Shown piece after piece: positions 1 to 5,837 of a stretch of 5,853 bases of DNA. Each line of letters begins with the position of its first letter. The first letter of the stretch is position 1. Position numbers and translations under genes: made by a program. The notes under the pieces are model-generated. The model was not told where the DNA came from. It made no database searches and was given only the letters and a program-made list of their open reading frames with translations. Origin of the DNA: JBBQVS01 sp038211295 (GTDB lineage: Bacteria > Chloroflexota > Ktedonobacteria > Ktedonobacterales > Ktedonobacteraceae); the NCBI GenBank assembly GCA_038211295.1, contig JBBQVS010000130.1:1-5853 (forward strand). The letters are read 5' to 3'.

Positions 1-8
1 GGGGGGAA

Positions 9-25
9 CTGGGGCACAGCCCCAG
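9..25. repeat. Hairpin, 7-bp stem
   Basis: CTGGGGC (9..15) and GCCCCAG (19..25) are perfectly complementary around a 3-nt loop (ACA). It is the first of the hairpin chain at the left edge and could continue a longer repeat beyond the window. Confidence 0.6.
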
Positions 26-33
26 ACCCCAGT

Positions 34-53
34 CAAGGGGCGGCTGCCCCTTG
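34..53. repeat. Hairpin, 8-bp stem with GGCT loop
   Basis: CAAGGGGC (34..41) pairs perfectly with GCCCCTTG (46..53) around a 4-nt loop. It follows 9 nt after the previous hairpin. Its role is unknown: a dispersed repeat or a 3'-end stabilising structure are both possible. Confidence 0.6.
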
Positions 54-74
54 CATCCCTGCTTCTTAAGATCT

Positions 75-92
75 CGCCCGATAAATCGGGCG
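75..92. repeat. Hairpin, CGCCCGAT/ATCGGGCG
   Basis: CGCCCGAT (75..82) and ATCGGGCG (85..92) form a perfect inverted repeat around AA. The innermost pairs probably open to give a 6-nt loop. On the operon strand it lies about 65 nt after the metallopeptidase stop codon. It would be a strong stem at the mRNA 3' end but lacks a following U-tract, so an intrinsic terminator is possible but not supported. Confidence 0.6.
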
Positions 93-93
93 G

Positions 94-115
94 GGGACGC
101 CATAAATGTGGTCCC
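94..115. repeat. Hairpin-like GGGAC...GTCCC inverted repeat
   Basis: GGGAC (94..98) is complementary to GTCCC (111..115), enclosing 12 nt that contain a weaker, shifted complementarity (CCA/TG around ATAAA). It looks like a decayed copy of a perfect hairpin of the form GGGACGCCAT...ATGGCGTCCC, a repeat style I associate from memory with Chloroflexota intergenic regions. Confidence 0.45.
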
Positions 116-157
116 TACAACATATCTCTAGTCATTCATCAAAAAACATAATCGAGG

Positions 158-862
158 TTAAAAGCGGCTCCCGTTTTCGGCAAGCCAGCGTTTGCGCTCT
201 CGGTAGTCAGGCATGGCACGTTCAACTCGGTCCCAGAAGGCGGGGGTATGGTTGCGTTCGTGCAGGTGAACAAGTTCGTGTACTACAATGTAGTCGATCA
301 TGGGCAAGGGCAGAAGGATAACGCGCCAGTGAAAATACAGGATGTTGCTGTGTGTACAGGACCCCCAGCGATAGCCAAGCGTTTGTACTTTGATGCCTTG
401 TGGATGGGCATCTATCCTGTATGCAGATGCATCAATACGCTGCTGTAGCCATTGGTAGCCCTGTTGAATATACCATTGGACAAATTGCTCTTCTCCGCGC
501 TCCACGACATCCGAGCGCAGCAGAAAACGGTCTTTATGCAAGCTGAGTGACGGTGTACTCCTGTCATCGCTAGCAACCTGTATAATGCGTAAGCGATAGC
601 TGCGCCCAAGATAATAAAAGCCTTCGCCATCGACAAAGGTCTTCGTAGCTGGGGGTCTGAAAAGCATCTCTTTACGCGCAAGTTTGGCGGCAATCCACCC
701 GTATTTCTCACGTGCGACCTGCTCTATCACGTCCTGTGGGCAGTCCGTAGGAGCTGATACGATGAGTTCACCTTGTCTACCGATGGTGATACCGATGGTA
801 CGCCGCCGCTCACTGCGTCGTAACTCAAATGTCAGGTCTTCCACTGTAATCATTGTGTTCAT
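158..862 (-). CDS. YgjP/SprT-like zinc metallopeptidase (DUF45 type)
   Basis: A predicted cytoplasmic zinc metallopeptidase of 234 residues, the usual length for the YgjP-like (DUF45, M48-related) family. The zinc site is complete: HELVH at residues 195-199 gives two histidine ligands and the catalytic glutamate (E196). A further histidine at 205 in the NHTPAFW segment fits the third ligand of the HExxH-x5-H arrangement. Just upstream is the family's RWGSC motif (residues 165-169), then the hydrophobic stretch leading into the active-site helix. No signal peptide or membrane segment is visible. The start ATG overlaps the hsdR stop codon (ATGA, 859..862) and no Shine-Dalgarno sequence is visible, so translation probably depends on termination-reinitiation from hsdR. 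A second ATG at residue 4 is a possible alternative start. The substrate is unknown. Members of this family occur next to type I restriction genes as I recall, but their role there is unsettled. The family call is firm and any link to HsdR turnover is inference. Confidence 0.93.
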   Translation of the reverse strand: MNTMITVEDLTFELRRSERRRTIGITIGRQGELIVSAPTDCPQDVIEQVAREKYGWIAAKLARKEMLFRPPATKTFVDGEGFYYLGRSYRLRIIQVASDDRSTPSLSLHKDRFLLRSDVVERGEEQFVQWYIQQGYQWLQQRIDASAYRIDAHPQGIKVQTLGYRWGSCTHSNILYFHWRVILLPLPMIDYIVVHELVHLHERNHTPAFWDRVERAMPDYRERKRWLAENGSRF

Positions 863-3800
863 GAGTCGCGTAAGCGCGAAGTGAGCACGTGGGCCAGTCG
901 CATCAGGCGATCAACGACAAATGCACGCCTCTGGAGTGGATCGATCAATATTCCCCCCTGCCCCACCAGCATCTGGGCAATATGGCTTCTTAAAGTTGCT
1001 TGACTCTCTATATTGAGCCAGAAGTCGTCATAGCCACTAATCTCTTGCCGTATCCTACGCACGATGTCCCGTGTGCTAGCCGCCAGTAGCATAATTTCGT
1101 CGTGGGTAAGCTCACGCCCTACTCCACTCTCAGTGGGTGGAATAGCAAAGCGGCGGGTGCCGCGTCTGACCTCTTGTTCGAGGATACCGAGGAAAGGCCG
1201 TTCTGTACGTGGGTCCAGTCCGGTATCGTCGATGGCACGAGGCGTCCTGGCCTTGAGAATGAAATCGTCCAGAGCTTCGACACGCTGTTTCCAGTTGTCT
1301 TGAAGCGTGTCGATAATCTCGCGCAGGCGTTCGCTCAGTTGCTCATAATAGGTTGGGTCTTCTTGTTTGAAGGTGTACTCGATGTAATCACGGGCCGCAT
1401 GCTCCATTTCAAGGGCATTGGTTTCATCGGACTGATGGCGCCGCAGTTTTTGCTCAAATTGCGCGTCCAGAATGGAGATGGGTTCGATCAGTTGACGGAT
1501 TTTCAGCGCATCAATGTGTTCATCAATCAGACGACGTACTTTGTTGCCGACACTATGCAGGTTGAGTTGCTCATCTCGATAGGTGGCTGACGCGGCTTTG
1601 TTGATGAGGCCAAGTTGCTGCGCGTCGGCGATGTAGTCCAGTGCCTGTGGACGTGGCAACACAATATCCATGCTTTGCAAGAATTTTTTGAGTTTGACAT
1701 CGAAGTCGGCCCGTATCTTTACATCCTTGAGCAGGTTGACGCAACGCTCCAGATCGTCAAGAGGGCAGGTGTGGGCCTGGAAAAGGGCAAGCACACGGCG
1801 ATGACGGTCTGCCAGGAGTGGTAGTTCGTCCTTGATGCTGACAAGCGCACCCTGTACATCGTACACACTATAGGCACTCAATGCCTCTTTGAGGTTGTTA
1901 GCAATGCCGAAATAGTCTACAACTAGCCCGTTGGTCTTGTTTGGAGAGACGCGATTGACGCGAGCAATGGCCTGCAACAATTCGTGATCTTTGATGCTGC
2001 GGTCAAGATAGAGTGCCTGCACTTGTGGCGCATCGAAGCCTGTGATGAGCATACTGCGCACACATAGAAATGCCAGTGGACTACGCTGTGTACTATCATC
2101 ATGTAGTAATGGTTTTTTGAAGTCTTCAATATGTTGGTCGATAGCTTGCTGATTCGTCCACTGGTCCCATTGCAAGCGCTCATCATGCTCGTAATCTTTG
2201 GCATCAGACGAGATGACTGCCGCGAATTGCAGTTCTTTCAATAGCTCGCGCTGTGGGTAGGCGAGAAGAAGTTTTCTTAGCTCGTCATCTTCAGGTAAGA
2301 GCTTGAGTTCTGCTTCAGGCAGTGCAAGCTGCTCTGGTGTCAATTGCGCCAAACGTTGCAATAGGGTATCTCTGGCGGTCTCTAACGCATTGCGATAACG
2401 CACGGCAGCGAGGCGACTGACAGCCACTACCATCGCTTTGAAGCCATTGGGCAGAATGTTGGCGGCATAGTGCAACACCATATCTTCGGCTTTGGCGGCA
2501 ATCAGACGTTCGGCCTCCAGGATTTCACGATAGGTTTCGTATTTTTCACGCAATGACTCGCGCACCTGAGGCGGGAGCGGACGCACAATCTGCTCATGCT
2601 GGGCATCCAGTGCCGCCGCTTGCGTCACCTCAATATAGGCTTCGCGTCCCTCGTAGAGAATGGGAAGCGTGGCTCCGTCTAGCTCAGATTGCTGAATTGT
2701 GTATTCGTCGATGAAAGGGCCAAAGATTTCGTGTGTCTTTTTCTTGTTGCCGCGAATAATGGGCGTACCTGTGAAGGCGATACGGACACTGTTGGGCATG
2801 GCCTGTTTCAAGTTGGCGTGTAACTTGCGAGCCTGCGAACGGTGCGCCTCGTCCACGATAACCAGCACGTTCTCCTGCCGATTGATCTCGGCTATCCCTG
2901 GGTCAGGCAGGTCGTCCGCGTCGTCGGCTTCGTCGTCGCTAGCATCATAATTATCCTCGGCGGCACCACTCTGGTAAGCACGATTGCTACGCGTTTGATA
3001 TTTTTGAATCATGGCAAACACTAGCTTACCACCCTCAGGCTTGAGCGTCGTTTCAAGGTCCGCAATTCTGTTAGCTGTCACTATCGTCTCTTGCGCGTTA
3101 TGCAGTGTTTGGCGCAATTGTTTTTGCAGGTCGGTACGGTCGGTCACAAAGACGACTTTGAAGTCAATCAATTGATCTACGGTTCGCATCTTCCGCACGA
3201 GAAAGACCATTGTGAAGCTTTTACCGGAGCCTTGCGTGTGCCAGATGATACCACCGCGCTGGTCGTCTTCCCCATGTTGCAGGCGCGTTTGCCGCTCCAA
3301 CAAGCGCGTAATGGTCTTACGCACGGCACGGAACTGATGATAACGGGCGATGATCTTGACCGTTTTGTTGCTCGCTGGTACGAAGAGCGTGAAGTTATAG
3401 AGCAGATCGAGCAGGTTCGCTGGCTCTAACATACCGCGTACAAGCGTCTGCTGACTGCCTGGATGCTCACTTCGCACCTCCGCGGCTAGCTCTCGCTCGG
3501 TCGCGGGATACGGGTCCTTCCACTCCTGAAATTGTTCGTAGGATGCGCCAAGCGTGGCACTACGCGCTGCAAAAAAACAGGTGGAAATCAGCAGTTGATT
3601 GAAATAAAATAGGTCGGGTACCGCCTCAACGTCCTCCTGCTGCCCCGACACCTGTCCTGAGTAGCGAAACAATTGCGTGATGCCTTCTTCAACGGGATTG
3701 GTCAGGTTGGGACTTTTGCATTCAATCACGACAAGCGGAATGCCATTCACGAACAGCACAATGTCAGGCACGATATAGCGCGAACCGGCACGATCAACAC

Positions 3801-4665
3801 GAAATTGATTGATAGCCAGGAAATGGTTTCTTTCGGGCCGCTCAAAATCAATATAGCGAATGCGCTGCTGTGTACCAGCGTGTAGTTCTTGCGTCCCTGC
3901 TACAAGCGTTCCGCCAAGCAGCAGGTCTGTGGCCTCTTTATTTGTTTCGAGCAAGCCTCGACTATACGAAGTAAAAAAGCGGCGTAGGTCCGTGATAGCC
4001 TGTTCAACGCGTGGCCCATCCAGCCATATCGCACCAGTCTGCTTGTCGCGGTTGATCTCTGGCAACACGGCGCGTAGTTCCTCGTCAAGCAGCACATCAC
4101 GGAAGCTTTTGCGCTGCGTCACCTCTGGCGCACCGATATCCCCCGCCTGATACTTCCAGCCCAGTCCATACAACTGCTGCAGCAAAGGCAACTCGACCAG
4201 CGTAGCCTCCGGCGTGTTCTCGCCCTGCTGACGATTTGCCCAAAAGCGTTCCGCGACTTCATCGACAGGTTCAGCAAGGACCTCTACAGGCTCGCTTTGA
4301 GCTTCAACATATGCTTCAAGAGTAGAAGTGTCAAGAGCAACCGCTTCAAAACGCTGGTCAATCTCGGCACTGATGCGTTCGGGGTGCGCGAATTGTGACT
4401 CTTGCAGGGTACCGAGATAGGTAGCGGTCTCATCACCAAGTTGGGTCAGGACGTAGTTCTCGCCATCACGTTGCAGGAATCCTTGCACAGTCAAGCGGTC
4501 CAGCGCGGCATCTAGGTCTTGCTCGCTGAACTGATAGTGGTGCAGAAAGTCGGCTCTGCTGGTGCAGAAGAGTGTTTTGACCGCCCATAGCATAAACATC
4601 AAGCGGCGGTTCGCCAACACCTCCGCCAACTGCCACCCGTAAATATCGCTTTCCTGGCTGCTCAT
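859..4665 (-). CDS. hsdR: Type I restriction enzyme R subunit (HsdR) with N-terminal extension
   Basis: The motor and nuclease subunit of a type I restriction-modification complex: it pumps DNA using ATP and cuts at a distance when HsdM/HsdS detect an unmethylated site. It has 1268 residues, longer than the usual roughly 1000-1150. Order of parts: a winged-helix-like region (about 1-90); an acidic linker (about 90-153); a PD-(D/E)xK nuclease (about 155-345) with D301, E315-C-K317 and the HsdR hallmark Q331xxxY335; and a two-lobe SF2 translocase. The translocase has Walker A TQGSGKS (477-483), DEAH (605-608), FTGTP (631-635), motif V near 873-889 (LITGFDAP) and motif VI QAIARVNR (898-905). A helical C-terminal region (about 930-1268) includes the DDFW segment near 1213-1216. 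All catalytic residues are present and the frame is intact. An Asp/Glu-rich insertion lies at 570-590, between motifs Ia and II. The gene starts 6 nt after the upstream gene, with GAGG at 4670..4673 as ribosome binding site. HsdM and HsdS are not in the window. Confidence 0.96.
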   Translation of the reverse strand: MSSQESDIYGWQLAEVLANRRLMFMLWAVKTLFCTSRADFLHHYQFSEQDLDAALDRLTVQGFLQRDGENYVLTQLGDETATYLGTLQESQFAHPERISAEIDQRFEAVALDTSTLEAYVEAQSEPVEVLAEPVDEVAERFWANRQQGENTPEATLVELPLLQQLYGLGWKYQAGDIGAPEVTQRKSFRDVLLDEELRAVLPEINRDKQTGAIWLDGPRVEQAITDLRRFFTSYSRGLLETNKEATDLLLGGTLVAGTQELHAGTQQRIRYIDFERPERNHFLAINQFRVDRAGSRYIVPDIVLFVNGIPLVVIECKSPNLTNPVEEGITQLFRYSGQVSGQQEDVEAVPDLFYFNQLLISTCFFAARSATLGASYEQFQEWKDPYPATERELAAEVRSEHPGSQQTLVRGMLEPANLLDLLYNFTLFVPASNKTVKIIARYHQFRAVRKTITRLLERQTRLQHGEDDQRGGIIWHTQGSGKSFTMVFLVRKMRTVDQLIDFKVVFVTDRTDLQKQLRQTLHNAQETIVTANRIADLETTLKPEGGKLVFAMIQKYQTRSNRAYQSGAAEDNYDASDDEADDADDLPDPGIAEINRQENVLVIVDEAHRSQARKLHANLKQAMPNSVRIAFTGTPIIRGNKKKTHEIFGPFIDEYTIQQSELDGATLPILYEGREAYIEVTQAAALDAQHEQIVRPLPPQVRESLREKYETYREILEAERLIAAKAEDMVLHYAANILPNGFKAMVVAVSRLAAVRYRNALETARDTLLQRLAQLTPEQLALPEAELKLLPEDDELRKLLLAYPQRELLKELQFAAVISSDAKDYEHDERLQWDQWTNQQAIDQHIEDFKKPLLHDDSTQRSPLAFLCVRSMLITGFDAPQVQALYLDRSIKDHELLQAIARVNRVSPNKTNGLVVDYFGIANNLKEALSAYSVYDVQGALVSIKDELPLLADRHRRVLALFQAHTCPLDDLERCVNLLKDVKIRADFDVKLKKFLQSMDIVLPRPQALDYIADAQQLGLINKAASATYRDEQLNLHSVGNKVRRLIDEHIDALKIRQLIEPISILDAQFEQKLRRHQSDETNALEMEHAARDYIEYTFKQEDPTYYEQLSERLREIIDTLQDNWKQRVEALDDFILKARTPRAIDDTGLDPRTERPFLGILEQEVRRGTRRFAIPPTESGVGRELTHDEIMLLAASTRDIVRRIRQEISGYDDFWLNIESQATLRSHIAQMLVGQGGILIDPLQRRAFVVDRLMRLAHVLTSRLRDS

Positions 4666-4669
4666 CTAT

Positions 4670-4673
4670 CCTC
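4670..4673 (-). promoter_or_regulatory. Ribosome binding site of hsdR
   Basis: On the minus strand GAGG sits 4 nt before the ATG at 4665 and overlaps the TGA stop codon of the upstream gene (4672..4674). A second purine-rich match, GTGGAG, lies at 4677..4682, 11 nt from the ATG. Ribosomes finishing the first gene would stop on top of the hsdR start site, which favours translational coupling of the two proteins. Confidence 0.55.
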
Positions 4674-5262
4674 ACGCTCCACTATGGCTAAATTCATAAC
4701 TGCGACGCTTTTTCACCCAATTACGCGTCTTTGTCAAGACATTACAATCAGTAATATCTAGTTCTGTATACCTTTCGACAATGCGGTAGCCATATTCTAG
4801 CTCATCGACCAGCCCCTTACCACTATAGCCCTCGCGCATGTTTTCAGGAAAGAAGAGCAATATCTTTGAAAGTAGCTCTTTATGACTACAAAAATCGTGC
4901 ATCTCGCCAAGCACCCCTGGCGCACTGGCTTCGACCAGCATCACAATCATATCGGCCTTACGCGCCTGTGCCAGCTCGAACGCCTTGAGCGACACATCAG
5001 TTGGACGCTGCGTAAATTCCTCGCTCATCCAACAATAATGCTTATCCGCTTCCTTGAGCACCTTATGAATAGTACGACGCTTCTGCGCTACCAGACTCTC
5101 AGAATGTATACTCGGTCCCCATACCAGAATCTTGAATTTGATGCGCTCCCGCATCTCGTCCAGCAACAGCATAAAGTCCCGTTCAAACTCGCGCTTGGCA
5201 ATCTCGCCCTCTGCCGAGGCTGGTGGCGGTTCTTCCTCGAATAATGACAACTGTATAGGCAT
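4672..5262 (-). CDS. Rossmann-like (deoxyribosyltransferase/TIR-like?) protein with N-terminal QLSLF
   Basis: A soluble protein of 196 residues, first gene of the restriction operon; I do not recognise a named family. The predicted secondary structure looks like an alternating beta/alpha fold: a strand ending in GP (FKILVWGP, 43-50), a basic helix (58-72), a short strand (75-79), a helix (90-102), a hydrophobic strand (ADMIVMLVEAS, 103-113), then a turn with PGVLGEMHDF (115-124), a strand (KILLFFPE, 133-140) and a C-terminal helical part ending in basic KKRR. The order strand-D-xx-V/M-L, then G-x-x-G-E, resembles nucleoside 2-deoxyribosyltransferases and related TIR/SLOG-type nucleotide-processing domains, with E120 as a candidate catalytic residue. 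This is a pattern judgement only. Residues 4-8 read QLSLF, the consensus sliding-clamp-binding peptide, followed by an acidic, proline-rich tether. No membrane segment is seen. A purine-rich AGGGAG (5275..5280) lies 12 nt before the ATG, a long spacing. Confidence 0.85.
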   Translation of the reverse strand: MPIQLSLFEEEPPPASAEGEIAKREFERDFMLLLDEMRERIKFKILVWGPSIHSESLVAQKRRTIHKVLKEADKHYCWMSEEFTQRPTDVSLKAFELAQARKADMIVMLVEASAPGVLGEMHDFCSHKELLSKILLFFPENMREGYSGKGLVDELEYGYRIVERYTELDITDCNVLTKTRNWVKKRRSYEFSHSGA

Positions 5263-5274
5263 GAAATATCGTCT

Positions 5275-5280
5275 CTCCCT
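5275..5280 (-). promoter_or_regulatory. Candidate ribosome binding site of the first operon gene
   Basis: AGGGAG on the minus strand, 12 nt upstream of the ATG at 5262. The spacing is longer than the common 5-9 nt, so initiation may be modest. No other start codon in this frame nearby has a better site, which supports the ATG at 5262. Confidence 0.4.
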
Positions 5281-5317
5281 GTCTCACGCATGCCCGTCCT
5301 TTAAAGCTTACAGTTGC

Positions 5318-5344
5318 ATTATACCCCAAACCGCCGCCCGTCAA
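5318..5344 (-). promoter_or_regulatory. Candidate sigma-70-type promoter of the restriction operon
   Basis: On the minus strand a perfect -10 hexamer TATAAT (5318..5323) follows a 5-of-6 -35 hexamer TTGACG (5339..5344). The spacer is 15 bp, shorter than the optimal 17, which would weaken the promoter or call for an activator. Transcription would start near 5310..5312, leaving a leader of about 48 nt before the ATG at 5262. The -35 box lies only 21 bp from the edge of the large inverted repeat at 5366, so that element sits in the position of an upstream regulatory region. Confidence 0.6.
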
Positions 5345-5365
5345 TGGATTCGGCGACGCGAACCC

Positions 5366-5492
5366 CTGTACGGGTCTGATTTCATCATACCCTCGTCCCC
5401 ACGCACCATGTTTTACGCAATGATGAAACATGGGTCCATCCTTGCCCAATTGGTGCGTGGGGACGAGGTGTGATGAAATCAGACCCGTACAG
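5366..5492. repeat. 127-bp near-perfect inverted repeat, MITE-like
   Basis: The arms 5366..5408 and 5451..5492 match as inverted repeats over 42-43 bp with one substitution and one single-base indel. The termini are CTGTACGGGTCTGATTTCAT on both sides, read inward. The 42-nt centre contains its own 8-bp stem (CCATGTTT at 5406..5413 with AAACATGG at 5426..5433). It encodes no transposase. Size, long terminal inverted repeats and lack of coding capacity fit a non-autonomous mobile element (MITE). No clear target-site duplication is visible at the edges. When transcribed it would fold into a very stable hairpin between the small ORF and the operon promoter, and could block read-through. Confidence 0.8.
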
Positions 5493-5673
5493 ATACCCTA
5501 CCTAACGCCTTGCGCCGTTGTTCTTCGTCCCTGAGATAGGCCACACAGTAGCGTATCCCTGTGATCTCCGAAAAGCGTTTAATGCGTCGAAAGCGTTCCT
5601 CGCGTGTCTCTTTCCCATAACGAGGACGCGGAAAAATAGGAAGCGGTTGTGTGTCTTGCATATCGAACATCAT
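5479..5673 (-). CDS. Small hypothetical protein, C-terminus altered by the inverted repeat
   Basis: A possible 64-residue cytoplasmic protein that I do not recognise. It begins MMFDMQDTQPLPIF and is highly charged and basic in the middle (many Arg/Lys/Glu, residues 15-30), followed by a plausible folded segment ITGIRYCVAYLRDEEQRR (about 38-55). The last residues and the TGA stop fall inside the right arm of the large inverted repeat (which ends at 5492). The original C-terminus was therefore probably lost or replaced when that element arrived, or the gene always ended there. An in-frame TAG about 33 nt upstream of the ATG rules out a longer N-terminus from this strand. A purine-rich GGAAAGGA is present but about 16 nt from the start, which is too far for a good ribosome binding site. 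No convincing promoter is seen. The composition looks protein-like, but it may be a remnant rather than a working gene. Confidence 0.4.
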   Translation of the reverse strand: MMFDMQDTQPLPIFPRPRYGKETREERFRRIKRFSEITGIRYCVAYLRDEEQRRKALGRVSVRV

Positions 5674-5741
5674 GAATATGTACGTTCCGTCCTTTCCATT
5701 ATCCTATCGTAGTAGTCTGCCAATCTTCATTTGAAGGGCCA

Positions 5742-5781
5742 CGAAATGCAGGGAGACCGCAAGGGTCTCCCCTACATTTCG
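5742..5781. repeat. REP-like hairpin A with ATGYAGGG(G)AGACC core
   Basis: CGAAATGCAGGGAGACC (5742..5758) pairs with the segment ending CTACATTTCG at 5781, apart from one C/A mismatch and one extra base. The loop is about 5 nt (GCAAG). It shares its stem core with the neighbouring hairpin B, so the two look like tandem copies of one dispersed palindromic unit with different outer stems. Confidence 0.75.
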
Positions 5782-5837
5782 CATCGTTGCAAGATGTAGG
5801 GGAGACCCTTGCGGTCTCCCTGCATCTTGCAACGATG
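5782..5837. repeat. REP-like hairpin B, about 25-bp stem
   Basis: CATCGTTGCAAGATG (5782..5796) pairs perfectly with CATCTTGCAACGATG (5823..5837). The stem continues inward through TAGGGGAGACC against GGTCTCCCTGCA with one mismatch and one bulged G, closing on a loop of CTTGC. It abuts hairpin A directly. The 5746..5777 half of A is also an exact reverse complement of 5794..5825 in B, giving a competing 32-bp stem. Confidence 0.8.

Larger units (their letters stand above)
1..157. other. Gene-free left flank with a chain of small hairpins
   Basis: No credible coding region is visible between the window edge and the stop codon of the metallopeptidase gene. The stretch holds four stem-loops in a row, annotated separately (9..25, 34..53, 75..92, 94..115), followed by about 40 AT-richer bases next to the gene. 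It lies downstream of the minus-strand operon, so the hairpins would sit in the 3' part of that transcript. None is followed by a run of U on the minus strand, so I do not call a classical terminator. The C/G-rich stem-loop style suggests dispersed intergenic repeats. This is the only flank visible on that side, and the next gene lies outside the window. Confidence 0.6.

Noticed and set aside
75..92. Intrinsic terminator of the operon
   Set aside because: The stem is good, but on the minus strand it is not followed by a U-run, so only a generic hairpin is recorded.
1102..1590. 162-codon plus-strand ORF and several other plus-strand ORFs opposite hsdR (1615..1824, 3091..3429, 3860..4150)
   Set aside because: They lie antisense to the motor and C-terminal parts of an intact HsdR whose motifs are all in the other frame. 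Their translations show no domain logic and are explained as shadows.
859..4665. Frameshift or decay of hsdR because of its unusual length
   Set aside because: The frame is continuous, with all nuclease and helicase motifs in order and intact. The extra length lies in an N-terminal extension and an internal acidic loop.
4882..5244. 120-codon plus-strand ORF opposite the 196-residue gene
   Set aside because: The minus-strand reading has a folded-protein pattern, a promoter, a ribosome binding site and operon coupling. The plus-strand one has none of these.
5183..5449. 88-codon minus-strand ORF across the operon promoter and half of the inverted repeat
   Set aside because: It crosses the promoter and the start of the first gene in another frame, begins inside the centre of the palindrome, and has a translation without recognisable character.
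5674..5735. Promoter for the small ORF (TTGGCA ... GATAAT on the minus strand)
   Set aside because: The spacing is about 14 bp and both boxes are imperfect. It is too weak to annotate.
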